From CAYNST01 sp964399955 (lineage in GTDB: Bacteria; Pseudomonadota; Gammaproteobacteria; Pseudomonadales; Cellvibrionaceae), in contig CAYNST010000009.1 of the NCBI GenBank assembly GCA_964399955.1, forward strand, positions 1-57,757: a stretch of DNA of 57,757 nucleotides, written 5' to 3'. A program made the translations under genes and the position numbers. Every line of letters starts with the position of its first letter. Within the stretch, counting starts at the first letter, position 1. Under the pieces are notes generated by a model. That model saw only the letters and a list, made by a program, of their open reading frames with translations, ran no database searches and was not told the DNA's origin. This document shows, one piece after another, positions 1 through 8,781 of the stretch.

Positions 1-498
1 GAACCGGAACAGGAACCGGAACAACAGCCGCACGCGGTTGAGCAACCCGCCAGACCGGCGGACGCACCGGATGAAGTGCTGATCATCAATGTTATGTCCC
101 GGCGCGGCAATACCTTTGCGGGGGCGGAACTGCTGCAAGCAATGCTTGACGAGGGGCTGCGCTTTGGCGAAATGGACATTTTTCATCGCCATCACACCAC
201 CGACGGAGAGGGCCCGATTCTCTTCAGCGTGGCCAACATGGTCAAACCTGGCACCTTTGATCTTTCCGCAATGGAGAACTTTGCCACACCCGGCATCAGC
301 ATGTTCCTGACCCTGCCAATTCGCGGTGACAGCCTCGCAGCCTACACCCTGATGGCCGACACGGCCCGCCACCTGGCGGAGCAGCTTGACGGTGAGCTGA
401 AAGATGAAAACCGCAGCGTGATGACCCGACAGACCATCGAGCACGGTCGCCAGCGGGTTATCGAATACGAACGTAAGCGACGCCTGGTGCGCGCCTGA
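1..498 (+). CDS. zipA: Cell division protein ZipA, C-terminal part (5' end outside window)
   Basis: The reading frame is open from base 1, so the gene begins upstream and its N-terminal membrane anchor is not visible. The first ~25 visible residues are rich in Pro, Gln and Glu, matching the flexible P/Q linker of ZipA. The remaining ~140 residues form the FtsZ-binding domain, with segments such as VMSRRGNTFAG, MDIFHRHH and FSVANMVKPGTFDL. ZipA tethers the FtsZ ring to the inner membrane at the division site. The stop lies 14 bp before ligA, and zipA-ligA is a common gammaproteobacterial gene order. A GTG at 76 could be mistaken for the start, but it lies inside the domain boundary. Confidence 0.9.
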   Translation, partial: EPEQEPEQQPHAVEQPARPADAPDEVLIINVMSRRGNTFAGAELLQAMLDEGLRFGEMDIFHRHHTTDGEGPILFSVANMVKPGTFDLSAMENFATPGISMFLTLPIRGDSLAAYTLMADTARHLAEQLDGELKDENRSVMTRQTIEHGRQRVIEYERKRRLVRA

Positions 499-512
499 GC
501 CAGAGAGCGTCT

Positions 513-2558
513 GTGAAGTTCAGTGAAAACGCGTCACGCGAGCAGTACGACCTGCTGAAAGCGGAAATCCTGCACCACAACTATCGGTACCATGTACTCG
601 ACGCGCCGGAGATTTCCGACGCCGAGTACGACCGCCTACTGCAACAACTCAAAGCCATCGAAGCGCAACACACCGACTGGGTCACGCCGGATTCGCCCAG
701 CCAAAGGGTGGGAGCCGAGCCTCTGGCAGCCTTTGCCCCGGCAGTGCATGTTCTGCCAATGCTGTCTCTGGAGAATGCCTTCAGCGGCGACGAGTTGAAC
801 GCGTTTGACAAACGCATTCGCGAACGTCTCAAATGGGGCGAGGCCATTGAGTACGCCTGCGAACCCAAATACGACGGTATCGCCGTCAGCCTGCTGTACC
901 GCGATGGGGTGCTGGAGCGCGGTGCCACCCGGGGTGACGGGTCCACCGGCGAGGACATTACCCACAACGTACGCACCATCCCGTCGGTTCCTCTGAAGCT
1001 CCTGGGGCAAGATTTCCCCACAGTGCTTGAAGTGCGCGGCGAGATCTACATGTCCAAAGCCGGCTTCGAAGCCCTGAATGATACCGCGCGCCGCGAGGGC
1101 AGTAAGGGGTTCGTCAACCCGCGCAATGCAGCCGCCGGCAGCCTGCGTCAACTGGACCCCGCCATCACCGCTAAACGCCCGTTGACGCTCTGCGCCTACG
1201 GGGTGGGTCTGGCCGAGAGCGGGTCGTGGCCAAAGACGCATTTTGAAGTTTTACAGGCATTGCGGCAATGGGGGTTTTTGGTGAGCCAGGAGGTGGCTCT
1301 GGCCCAGGGCGCGCAAGGTTGTTTGACCTATTACCAGCGTCTGGGAGAGCTGCGTCCGCGTTTGGGCCATGACATCGACGGCGTGGTCTACAAGGTAAAC
1401 CGGCTGGATCTGCAGGAGCGGCTGGGGTTTGTTGCGCGTGCGCCACGCTGGGCAATCGCGCACAAGTTTCCGGCTCAAGAGGCCTTTACCCGGGTGCGCG
1501 CTGTGGAGTTTCAAGTGGGCCGCACCGGCAGCATCACGCCGGTTGCGCGCCTGGAGCCGGTCTTTGTCGGTGGCGTAACCGTGTCCAACGCCAGTTTGCA
1601 CAATCGCGATGAGATAGAGCGGCTGGGCTTGATGCTGGGAGACACAGTGGTGGTGAGGAGGGCGGGAGATGTGATTCCCCAAGTGGTATCGGTGGTGCTG
1701 GACAAGCGTCCGCTCAATCCAGAGCCTGTGGTTTTCCCCGAAACCTGCCCTGCCTGCCACTCGACCTTGGTTGTTCAGGCGGATGAGGCGGCGGTGCGCT
1801 GCGCAGGCGGCCTGGCATGTCCGGCACAGCGCAAAGAAGCGATCAAACATTTTGCCAGTCGGCAGGCCATGGACATTGAAGGGCTGGGTGACAAGCTGGT
1901 GGATGCATTGCTGGATCAGGGCATGGTTCACGGACTGGCCGATCTCTACCGTCTGCGAGTGGACGCGGTAGCGGGTCTGGAGAGAATGGGAACAAAGTCC
2001 GCCTCCAATTTGCTGCGCGCCATTGAGGGCAGCAAGAACACGACCTTGCCGCGCTTTTTGTACGCGCTGGGCATTCGTGAAGTTGGTCGAGCAACCGCCG
2101 CCGCTCTTGCGCGCCATTTTGGCGAGCTAGAGCCGCTGATGACAGCGGGGGAAGTCGCGCTGCAGGAAGTGCCGGATGTGGGTCCGGTCGTGGCGCGCTG
2201 GGTGGCCGAATTCTTCCGGCAGGAGGTGAACCGCAGCGCCATTGCTGAGTTGCTTGACTGCGGCGTGCACTGGCCGGCCGAGAAAACCCACAGCGAAGCC
2301 GGCGGCGCGCCCCTGGCGGGCCGCGTGTTCGTACTCAGCGGCACTCTGGAGACCATGACCCGGGAAGAGGGCAAGAGTCGCCTGGAGGCATTGGGCGCCA
2401 AGGTGAGCGGCAGCGTGTCCAGTAAAACCGATTATCTGGTGGCGGGCCCCGGGGCCGGCTCCAAATTAGGCAAGGCGGAGACCCTTGGGGTTTCAGTGCT
2501 TGACGAAGAGGCGTTTCTCGCCTTGCTGGCAGAGCACGGTGCAGCACCTTCAAATTGA
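513..2558 (+). CDS. ligA: NAD-dependent DNA ligase LigA
   Basis: The gene encodes 681 aa, close to the usual ~670. It seals nicks in duplex DNA using NAD+, mainly at Okazaki fragments and repair patches. Visible parts in order are the N-terminal Ia domain with a conserved Tyr-rich segment; the adenylation domain with active-site KYDG (Lys119); the OB fold; a four-Cys zinc finger at about residues 412-436 beginning CPACH; helix-hairpin-helix repeats; and a C-terminal BRCT domain from about residue 598. The start is GTG, preceded by AGAGAG at 502-507. It follows zipA closely and was probably co-transcribed with it. No key residue appears to be missing. Confidence 0.97.
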   Translation: MKFSENASREQYDLLKAEILHHNYRYHVLDAPEISDAEYDRLLQQLKAIEAQHTDWVTPDSPSQRVGAEPLAAFAPAVHVLPMLSLENAFSGDELNAFDKRIRERLKWGEAIEYACEPKYDGIAVSLLYRDGVLERGATRGDGSTGEDITHNVRTIPSVPLKLLGQDFPTVLEVRGEIYMSKAGFEALNDTARREGSKGFVNPRNAAAGSLRQLDPAITAKRPLTLCAYGVGLAESGSWPKTHFEVLQALRQWGFLVSQEVALAQGAQGCLTYYQRLGELRPRLGHDIDGVVYKVNRLDLQERLGFVARAPRWAIAHKFPAQEAFTRVRAVEFQVGRTGSITPVARLEPVFVGGVTVSNASLHNRDEIERLGLMLGDTVVVRRAGDVIPQVVSVVLDKRPLNPEPVVFPETCPACHSTLVVQADEAAVRCAGGLACPAQRKEAIKHFASRQAMDIEGLGDKLVDALLDQGMVHGLADLYRLRVDAVAGLERMGTKSASNLLRAIEGSKNTTLPRFLYALGIREVGRATAAALARHFGELEPLMTAGEVALQEVPDVGPVVARWVAEFFRQEVNRSAIAELLDCGVHWPAEKTHSEAGGAPLAGRVFVLSGTLETMTREEGKSRLEALGAKVSGSVSSKTDYLVAGPGAGSKLGKAETLGVSVLDEEAFLALLAEHGAAPSN

Positions 2559-2606
2559 ACTGCGCGGCTCCAGGCGCGGTTCTGCAACTCTGGCATAGCC
2601 CAGATT

Positions 2607-2644
2607 CGGCCGGCTGAGCGCCTGGTTGCGCGATCAGCCGGCCG
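2607..2644 (+). terminator. Long stem-loop downstream of ligA
   Basis: A perfect 11-bp stem, CGGCCGGCTGA at 2607-2617 with TCAGCCGGCCG at 2634-2644, encloses a 16-nt loop that itself contains GCGC/GCGC. It lies about 50 bp after the ligA stop. No T-tract follows, so it may be a transcript 3'-end stabiliser or a factor-assisted stop rather than a classical intrinsic terminator. Confidence 0.4.
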
Positions 2645-3060
2645 CAACAGCCGGGATCAAGTGAGTTATTGTTGGAAGCCCCAGGCCTGCGAACTGGTTT
2701 TTCCCGCCCGGCTGCGAGCCATCGGGCAGTCTGACCTCGTCCGGCCGCTGCCTTTGTCAGCTGAATGTCAAAACTTTGAACCGTTGATAACGTCCAATAT
2801 CCTGCGGCCGGACCGGGTGTTCGCCACGGTGATCGACCGCGTCACTGACAGGATCACCGCCTTTATCATTCGGCTTGAGCACCCTCAACTTTCTCCCGCC
2901 ATGGAGTTCTGGCGACTCGCACTCCAAACTATCATTTTCGTGGCCGGCAAATTGGTGTATTGCCCCCGGCGATGTCAAAAAAAGTACCACGATCGGCCCG
3001 TCCCGTGAGCGCTTTGGCGGATGACGCTGGTGCGGCCGGTGCATTAGAGAGGTTTATGAT
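2645..3060. other. Intergenic region without a convincing gene
   Basis: About 400 bp between the ligA stem-loop and the small membrane protein gene. A 115-codon frame at 2661-3008 exists, but its composition is unlike a protein: it has many Arg, Cys and Pro, shows no family resemblance and has no ribosome binding site. The end of this region (AGAGAGG before 3061) carries the binding site of the next gene. I see no RNA gene here. Confidence 0.5.
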
Positions 3061-3282
3061 ATGCGCTTCACGATCAAAAAACGCGCACGCCTGACCGCCA
3101 GTATGTTCGCCAGCGCCTCCTTTCTTGCGCTGGCGGTCTGGGGTTGGGAGCTGCCAGTAGAGACCGTATTATTATTTTTTGTCGTATGTGTACTTTTGCT
3201 GGCCTTGATTGTGGGAGCGGCGGCAATGGTGGCGTACGCCCTGCATAGATGGCGGCTTGCCAAAGAAAAGCGGAGCGACTGA
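3061..3282 (+). CDS. Small two-helix membrane protein, function unknown
   Basis: The gene encodes 73 aa. A basic N-terminus (RFTIKKRAR) is followed by two hydrophobic segments, roughly residues 13-30 and 35-62, and a basic C-terminal tail ending LAKEKRSD. That pattern fits a small inner-membrane protein with both ends in the cytoplasm. An AGAGAGG ribosome binding site sits about 8 bp before the ATG. The stop is only 5 bp before the AraC-type regulator, so the two are likely co-transcribed. No known family was recognised. Its reality rests on the good ribosome site, the sensible topology and the tight spacing. Confidence 0.6.
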   Translation: MRFTIKKRARLTASMFASASFLALAVWGWELPVETVLLFFVVCVLLLALIVGAAAMVAYALHRWRLAKEKRSD

Positions 3283-3287
3283 CGCCC

Positions 3288-4346
3288 ATGCCCCTGGCTC
3301 AAATACCGCTTGAGTATTTTCACCGCCTGGTTGAACAGGCCCGGGCGGAGGGTTGCAATGTTGACGCCCTGCTGGCCGAGCTGAATATCGCGCCTGCCGA
3401 GTGGCAGAACCGGCAGGTGATCTCAGCGTTTGTCTATGGGCAGCTTTATCAGAGGGTAATGCGCGAGACGGGCAATGAGTTTTTTGGTTTATTCTCCGAC
3501 GGCAAAGTACCTTTAGGCGCATTCAGACTGATGTGTCTGTCGTTGCTTTCGTGCCGCGATTTTTCTCAGGCGCTGGTGCGCTACGGCGAATTCGCAGAGA
3601 TCTGTCGGGGGATGAACTCACGGTTTTTGATCGGATCGGAGGCCGGCCGAGCCGTGCTGACGCTGGGGCCCATCCGCTCTGTTGACCGCCAGCAATTTGC
3701 CCGCATGCAGGCGGCAGCAGACCCGGCCAATCTGGTCTGTACAATGTTCACCAGTTATCGGTTTCACTGCTGGCTGGTAGGGCGGGAGATTCCACTGCAG
3801 TCAGTGAAGCTCACCAGTGGTGCTGCGCAAGCACAGTTCAATGTTGATCATTTCTGCGCGGACAGCGTTTTGTTTGATCAGCCCTACAATCAGTTGATCT
3901 ACCCGCAAGCTGCTCTGCGGCTGCCGGTGGTGCAATCGGAAGACTCCACCATGGAGTTTCTGCGTACAGCTCCGTATCACCTGATTGTTCCGACCCAGAT
4001 AGAGGTATCCCTGGCGGATCAGGTCCGAGCTATTCTCAATCGGGATGTCGGACGCAATATGCCTTCTGCAGAGGCGGTTGCACGCCAGTTGAATGTGTCT
4101 GTGCCCACCATGAGGCGCAAGCTTACTCAGCAGCAGGTAACGTATCAGGTGCTTAAGGATCAGGTGCGGCTTGAGGCCGCTTTGCACTATCTGAATTGCC
4201 CGGATCTCAGCAATAACGAAATTGGTGAAAAACTGGGATTTGACGAACCCAGTGCTTTTTTCCGAGCCTTTAAAAAGTGGACCGGCCGTACACCCGGTGC
4301 CTACCGGCGAGATCTTTCGCCGGAAAGCGGAGCCTTGCGCAAATAG
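3288..4346 (+). CDS. AraC-family transcriptional regulator (OruR/ArgR-like architecture)
   Basis: The gene encodes 352 aa. The first ~200 residues resemble the arabinose-binding-like sensor domain of the OruR/MmsR-type AraC regulators (PF12625 style), with the segment GNEFFGLFSDGKVPLGAFRL. The C-terminal ~100 residues carry two helix-turn-helix motifs: one around VARQLNVSVPTMRRKL, and a second with the AraC signature around GFDEPSAFFRAFKKWTGRTP. The ATG at 3288 is preferred over an upstream in-frame start at 3249, which would overlap the preceding small gene. The acyl-CoA dehydrogenase gene lies downstream on the same strand, so regulation of fatty or branched acyl-CoA oxidation is a reasonable guess, but the ligand is unknown. 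Confidence 0.88.
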   Translation: MPLAQIPLEYFHRLVEQARAEGCNVDALLAELNIAPAEWQNRQVISAFVYGQLYQRVMRETGNEFFGLFSDGKVPLGAFRLMCLSLLSCRDFSQALVRYGEFAEICRGMNSRFLIGSEAGRAVLTLGPIRSVDRQQFARMQAAADPANLVCTMFTSYRFHCWLVGREIPLQSVKLTSGAAQAQFNVDHFCADSVLFDQPYNQLIYPQAALRLPVVQSEDSTMEFLRTAPYHLIVPTQIEVSLADQVRAILNRDVGRNMPSAEAVARQLNVSVPTMRRKLTQQQVTYQVLKDQVRLEAALHYLNCPDLSNNEIGEKLGFDEPSAFFRAFKKWTGRTPGAYRRDLSPESGALRK

Positions 4347-4544
4347 GTGGAGCCTCTGATTGATCATTGTTATGCAGTGGCAGGCCCCGAAAATTGCCGT
4401 TTAGGCTATTCTTGAATAAGGGGCGAACCCCCGCAGGACCGGTCTTAATGTGGAACAAGTTGCCCATGGTTTTGATCGATTCAGCCATTGCCCTTGGCAC
4501 CTTTACTGGCGCTACAATGGACTCTACCGCTGCAGAGGAAAATT

Positions 4545-6326
4545 ATGAACAATTATAAAGTCCCCCTTCGCGACATGCAGTTTGTGATGCACGAACTGTT
4601 TGATTACGAGGGCCACTGCAAGGCCTTGCCGGGCCATAGCGATGTGGCTGCCGATACCATCGATGCCATTTGTGAAGAAATGGCCAAATTTTGCGAGAAC
4701 GTTTTAGCTCCACTCAACGCCGTGGGCGACCTTGAAGGTTGTACCTTGACCGACGGCGTGGTCACCACCCCAGGCGGATTCAAAGAGGCCTATCAGCAGT
4801 ATGTGGCGGGTGGCTGGCCTGCGATGTGTCATGGCGAAGATGTAGGCGGACAGGGTCTGCCGGAATCACTGGGCTCCATACTCAGCGAAGCGGTAGGCGC
4901 AGCCAACTGGGCCTGGGCCATGTATCCGGGCCTGTCTCACGGCGCAATCCGCACTTTGGTCACTCACGGGTCGGAGTCCCAACAGAAGACCTACCTGCCC
5001 AAACTGATCGAAGGCGCCTGGACCGGGACCATGTGCCTGACCGAGCCGCACTGCGGCACCGACCTGGGCTTGCTGAAGACCAAAGCAACGCCGGAAGCCG
5101 ATGGCAGCTACCGCCTGGACGGCACCAAGATATTTATCTCCGCCGGTGATCACGATCTGGCAGAGAATATCGTCCACATCGTGCTGGCACGGCTGCCGGA
5201 TGCGCCGGAAGGCACAAAGGGCATATCTTTGTTCATTGTTCCCAAATTCCTGGCGGAAACCGGTGAGCGCAACCCGGTAATTTGTGGCTCACTTGAACAC
5301 AAGATGGGAATTCACGGCAATGCCACCTGTGTGCTCAACTTTGACGGCGCCAAGGGCTTTCTGCTGGGAGAGGCCAATCGCGGTCTGGCAAGCATGTTCA
5401 CCTTCATGAACCGGGCGCGCATTGGCACGGGTATTCAAGGCCTTTGCCACGCGGAGCTTGGGTATCAGGCGTCTCTTGCCTACGCCCGCGAGCGGCTGCA
5501 GATGCGCTCATTGTCCGGGCCTAAGCACCCGGAGCTGCCCGCCGATCCCATCATTGTTCACCCCGATGTGCGGCGCATGTTGCTGACGCAGAAAGCCTTG
5601 AGTGAAGGTCAGCGCATGCTGGCCTACTTTGCTGCAATGCAGCTGGACATCGAAAGCACCAGTGATGACCCGGACGCGCAGGAAATAGCCGCAGACCTAC
5701 TGGCGCTGTTGACGCCCATCTGCAAGGCGTTCATCACCGAGACCGGCTTTGAGTGCGCCAATCACGCCATGCAATGTTTTGGCGGGCACGGCTATATCCG
5801 CGAATGGGGCGTGGAGCAGAACGTTCGGGACGCGCGTATTGCCATGCTGTACGAAGGTACCACCGGCGTGCAAGCGCTGGATTTGTTAGGCCGCAAGGTA
5901 TTGATGACCCGCGGTGAAACCCTGCGCCGCTTCACCAAGGTCATCCACAAATTCTGCCAGGCCCAAGCCGGTAACCCGGAAGCGGAAGAGTTTGTCGAGC
6001 CGCTGGCCGAGCTGAATCGTGAATGGGGCGAGCTGACTACCCAGATCGGTATGAAAGCGATGGTGGATCAGGAAGAGGTTGGTGCAGCGGCGGTGGATTA
6101 TCTGATGTATTCCGGTTACGTCGCGCTGGCTTACTTCTGGGCCCGGGCTGCGGCAACGGCAGCGGAAAAGCTGGGCAATGGCAGTTCCGAGCCGGGTTTT
6201 TATCAGGCCAAAATAACCACTGCCCGATTCTACTATCAGCGCATACTGCCGCGTACCCTGACACACGCGGCGGCGATACGCTCGGGCATGGATAACTTGC
6301 TGGACCTGCCTGCCGAGGACTTTTAG
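4545..6326 (+). CDS. Acyl-CoA dehydrogenase, long form with extra C-terminal domain
   Basis: The gene encodes 593 aa, the size of the long bacterial acyl-CoA dehydrogenases (DmdC-like or FadE5-like, ~600 aa) rather than the ~380-aa short forms. These FAD enzymes introduce the alpha-beta double bond into acyl-CoA. Visible are the small N-terminal extension, the FAD-binding middle domain (MCLTEPHCGTDLGLLKTKA), the helical domain with QCFGGHGYIREWGVEQ, and the MLYEGTTGVQALDLLGRK segment carrying the expected catalytic Glu. A C-terminal acyl-CoA dehydrogenase domain follows. The ATG at 4545 has AGAGGA just upstream. The AraC-type regulator upstream may control it. The exact substrate chain cannot be read from sequence. 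Confidence 0.93.
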   Translation: MNNYKVPLRDMQFVMHELFDYEGHCKALPGHSDVAADTIDAICEEMAKFCENVLAPLNAVGDLEGCTLTDGVVTTPGGFKEAYQQYVAGGWPAMCHGEDVGGQGLPESLGSILSEAVGAANWAWAMYPGLSHGAIRTLVTHGSESQQKTYLPKLIEGAWTGTMCLTEPHCGTDLGLLKTKATPEADGSYRLDGTKIFISAGDHDLAENIVHIVLARLPDAPEGTKGISLFIVPKFLAETGERNPVICGSLEHKMGIHGNATCVLNFDGAKGFLLGEANRGLASMFTFMNRARIGTGIQGLCHAELGYQASLAYARERLQMRSLSGPKHPELPADPIIVHPDVRRMLLTQKALSEGQRMLAYFAAMQLDIESTSDDPDAQEIAADLLALLTPICKAFITETGFECANHAMQCFGGHGYIREWGVEQNVRDARIAMLYEGTTGVQALDLLGRKVLMTRGETLRRFTKVIHKFCQAQAGNPEAEEFVEPLAELNREWGELTTQIGMKAMVDQEEVGAAAVDYLMYSGYVALAYFWARAAATAAEKLGNGSSEPGFYQAKITTARFYYQRILPRTLTHAAAIRSGMDNLLDLPAEDF

Positions 6327-6446
6327 ATAGAGGGGGCGTTCAGCACAGCCGAAACGGCCAGCTCAATTCTAGACGGTTTGGGTGGGGTTGAGATGACCGT
6401 GCAGCACTGCCTGTGCCGTATTTCTCCAGCGCCGCCTCTTCAGCCT

Positions 6447-6483
6447 GCCCCTCCTGTTCCTGACAGGATGGGCATTGTTTTTT
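6447..6483 (+). terminator. Intrinsic terminator after the acyl-CoA dehydrogenase gene
   Basis: The stem is GCCC-c-TCCTGT (6447-6457) paired with ACAGGA-t-GGGC (6463-6473), with loop TCCTG, followed by ATTGTTTTTT. It lies 120 bp downstream of the dehydrogenase stop. The hairpin is nearly identical, in inverted orientation, to one at 9931-9954, so it may be a small palindromic repeat that doubles as a terminator. Confidence 0.7.
6449..6472 (-). repeat. 24-bp palindromic repeat, copy 1 (REP-like)
   Basis: The reverse complement reads CCCATCCTGTCAGGAACAGG and continues AGGG. It matches 9931-9954 at 22 of 24 positions, with both differences at unpaired or stem-edge positions. This copy forms the hairpin of the terminator described at 6447-6483. 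Confidence 0.5.
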
Positions 6484-6527
6484 GTGCAGCCTCTGGGCAA
6501 TTCGGGGGTTATCTGACCAGCCACAGT

Positions 6528-6549
6528 GCCGGCCTGTTTGAAGGCCGGC
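6528..6549 (-). terminator. Stem-loop after cmoB
   Basis: GCCGGCC (6528-6534) pairs perfectly with GGCCGGC (6543-6549), with an 8-nt loop, starting 5 bp beyond the cmoB stop on the minus strand. There is no T-run on the minus side, so termination is plausible but not shown. Confidence 0.4.
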
Positions 6550-6554
6550 GGCGT

Positions 6555-7532
6555 CTAGCGGTTTGGTTTGTTCGCCAGTATCACCGCGCGCATTGGGGCC
6601 GGGTGTCCTTCAAGGGTACGGCGGCTGTCGGCAGGGTCGAGGAAGTCTTCCAAGGAATGAAAGCGCATCCAGTTCGTAGAGCGCTGTTCGTCCGTGGTGG
6701 TCACACAGCAGTCCACTACCCGCACATTCTCAAAGCCGACCTTTTTCATCCAACTGATAAGGGTGGGGCAGCTGGGCAGGAACCAAACATTGTTCATCAT
6801 GGCATAGCGCCCCTCCGGCACCAGCACTTCGCCCAGGCCGCCGTCTATGACCAGGGTTTCCAGAACCAATTCGCCCCCCGGCGCCAGCGTTTCCTTTAGC
6901 TCACGCAGATGATCCATCGGCGATCTGCGGTGATAAAAAACACCCATGGAAAAGGTGGTGTCAAACGCTGCGCACTCTGCCGGAAGCGCTTCGATACCCA
7001 GTGGCAGGACGTCAACCGGGATGGCGCCCAGGTATTTTTTCAGCATGTAAAATTGCACGACAAAACGCGGCGAGGGGTCTATTCCAACTACCCGTGCCGC
7101 GCCGGCACCGTGCATACGCAGGGCGTAATAACCGTTGCCGCAGCCTATGTCCAACACGGTGCGCCCCTGCAACGATTGCAGATGCGGCGCCACCCGCTGC
7201 CACTTCCAGTCCGACCGCCACTCGGTGTCAATGTGAACGCCAAAAATGTCAATGGGGCCCTTGCGCCAGGGTATCAGCCGTTGCAGCTGCTCAGTAAGAT
7301 CAGCCAAGGCCTGGTGCTCGGCGTCTGCCCCTGTTCCTATGCGCACGCCCTGTAGAAGATCCACCTGTGATGGTTTGAGGTCCGGCAGGCAGGCCAGGGC
7401 CTCCAGCCACCTTGGCAGGTCTCCCCAGCGCGAGGGTGTGAGCACAGACTCTACCTGCGGCCGCAAGTATTCACCCAGCGCCTCCAGTCTGCTGCCGCGA
7501 AGGGCTAGAAAAAAATCCGCATAATCAATCAT
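6555..7532 (-). CDS. cmoB: tRNA U34 carboxymethyltransferase CmoB
   Basis: The gene encodes 325 aa, matching E. coli CmoB at 323. CmoB transfers a carboxymethyl group from carboxy-S-adenosylmethionine to 5-hydroxyuridine-34 of tRNAs, giving cmo5U for expanded wobble decoding. The Rossmann methyltransferase core is visible, with glycine loop VLDIGCGNGYYALRM at about residues 124-138, followed by VVGIDPSPRFVVQF. The N-terminal helical region and the C-terminal NWMRFHSLEDFLDP segment are typical of CmoB. The start overlaps the cmoA stop by ATGA, so the pair is translationally coupled with cmoA first. A longer upstream frame is spurious because it runs into cmoA. Confidence 0.96.
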   Translation of the reverse strand: MIDYADFFLALRGSRLEALGEYLRPQVESVLTPSRWGDLPRWLEALACLPDLKPSQVDLLQGVRIGTGADAEHQALADLTEQLQRLIPWRKGPIDIFGVHIDTEWRSDWKWQRVAPHLQSLQGRTVLDIGCGNGYYALRMHGAGAARVVGIDPSPRFVVQFYMLKKYLGAIPVDVLPLGIEALPAECAAFDTTFSMGVFYHRRSPMDHLRELKETLAPGGELVLETLVIDGGLGEVLVPEGRYAMMNNVWFLPSCPTLISWMKKVGFENVRVVDCCVTTTDEQRSTNWMRFHSLEDFLDPADSRRTLEGHPAPMRAVILANKPNR

Positions 7533-8260
7533 TTGAACGCGATCACCGAGGCAAAATTGAAGCATTGGAACCAAACGTCTACCGAGCGGAAGCCGGCTTT
7601 GAGCAGGCGTGTCCGGTGTTGCTCCAGGGTCTCTGGCACCAGCACGTTTTCCAGTGCGGCGCGCTTTTGGGCAATTTCCAGATCGCTGTAGCCATTGGCG
7701 CGCTTGAAGTTGTGATGCAGCTCCGTCATCAGCTGCTGGTGCTCGGGGTCTGCGAAGGCAATTTTTTCGGAGAGAATCAATACCCCGCCGGCGTTCAGCC
7801 CACCCGCAATACGCTCGAGCAGGGACTGACGTTGCTGCAGGGGTATGAACTGTAAAGTGAAGTTGAGCACGCAAACAGAGGCATTGTTCACGCGGACATC
7901 GTCGATGTCCGCGCAGACAAGGTGTACAGGTACCAGACCGGAATCTGCCGCCAGCACCGCCCGGCACTGCTCTATCATGGCCGCCGAATTGTCCACCGCA
8001 ATGATCTCCGTGTCGGCCGCAGCTATGCGGTGGCGCATGGCCAGTGTGGCCGCACCCAAGGAGCAGCCCAGGTCGTAAACCCGCGTTGCCGGCTGGGCGT
8101 AGCGTTCGGCAATCTGACCGATCATATGAATTATGGTGGCGTAGCCGGGCACAGAGCGCTTGATCATGTCCGGAAAGACGGAAACCACACGCGCATCAAA
8201 GGTGAACCCGGAAATCGCGTCCTGCGGCTCGGCAAAGATTCGGTCAACGGGCTCTGGCAT
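7529..8260 (-). CDS. cmoA: Carboxy-S-adenosyl-L-methionine synthase CmoA
   Basis: The gene encodes 243 aa, against 247 in E. coli. CmoA converts S-adenosylmethionine and prephenate to carboxy-SAM, the donor used by CmoB. The methyltransferase fold is visible with VYDLGCSLGAATLAMR (about residues 62-77), IIAVDNSAAMIEQC and the conserved LNFTLQFIPLQQRQ stretch. The N-terminal DRIFAEPQDAISGFTFD is a family hallmark. It is the first gene of the cmoAB operon and its stop overlaps the cmoB start by 4 bp. Its promoter should lie in the gene-poor stretch above 8260. Confidence 0.96.
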   Translation of the reverse strand: MPEPVDRIFAEPQDAISGFTFDARVVSVFPDMIKRSVPGYATIIHMIGQIAERYAQPATRVYDLGCSLGAATLAMRHRIAAADTEIIAVDNSAAMIEQCRAVLAADSGLVPVHLVCADIDDVRVNNASVCVLNFTLQFIPLQQRQSLLERIAGGLNAGGVLILSEKIAFADPEHQQLMTELHHNFKRANGYSDLEIAQKRAALENVLVPETLEQHRTRLLKAGFRSVDVWFQCFNFASVIAFK

Positions 8261-8571
8261 GGGGTCTACCGCAGTGGTTGAAAGTTGAGGTGGGGATTCT
8301 AGCGATTTCGCACCCCCGGAACAACGCAGCGGGCGTATGGAGGCGATGCCGCACCGCGCCTAAGTCATTCAGACTCAGCTTGCGGCAGGGTAAGCACCCC
8401 AGGCAACTGCGTTGGGAAAAGGCAACGGGGCCTTGCCTTGGCCCTCCCAACCCGGCCGACCGGCTGAGTCCCGCTGGGCATGGTTGGATGAGAGCGCACT
8501 CACGGGGCATTTCAATTGATTGAGCACTGGCTGCTATGGCTGTTGGCGCCCCCCCCTGCGCTACCCGCTGG

Positions 8572-8781
8572 ACCAGGTTTATCTGCAACGGCAGCAGCAA
8601 GCCGAGCGTCTGCAGGCCGTTTCGCGNNNNNNNNNNNNNNNNNNNNNNNNNNNNNNNNNNNNNNNNNNNNNNNNNNNNNNNNNNNNNNNNNNNNNNNNNN
8701 NNNNNNNNNNNNNNNNNNNNNNNNNNACCAGGTTTATCTGCAACGGCAGCAGCAAGCCGAGCGTCTGCAGGCCGTTTCGCG
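8572..8781. repeat. Perfect 55-bp direct repeat flanking the N gap
   Basis: Bases 8572-8626 and 8727-8781 are identical over 55 bp and abut the gap on both sides. Length and position suggest the k-mer overlap of two adjacent contigs joined with a default spacer, not a biological repeat. If so, the true sequence contains this segment once and no bases are missing. Confidence 0.75.
8627..8726. other. Assembly gap of 100 N
   Basis: Exactly 100 undetermined bases, the usual placeholder for a scaffold join of unknown length. See the flanking 55-bp repeat for why the real gap may be zero. Confidence 0.95.

Noticed and set aside
2661..3008. 115-codon open frame between ligA and the small membrane protein gene
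   Set aside because: No ribosome site, unusual Cys/Arg/Pro composition and no family resemblance; probably chance in GC-rich DNA.
6378..6899. 173-codon plus-strand frame antisense to cmoB
   Set aside because: It is the shadow of cmoB on the other strand and includes the terminator hairpin.
8572..8781. 55-bp direct repeat as an attachment site or element boundary
   Set aside because: Exact length and position at the contig ends fit an assembly overlap better; no integrase or mobile gene is nearby.
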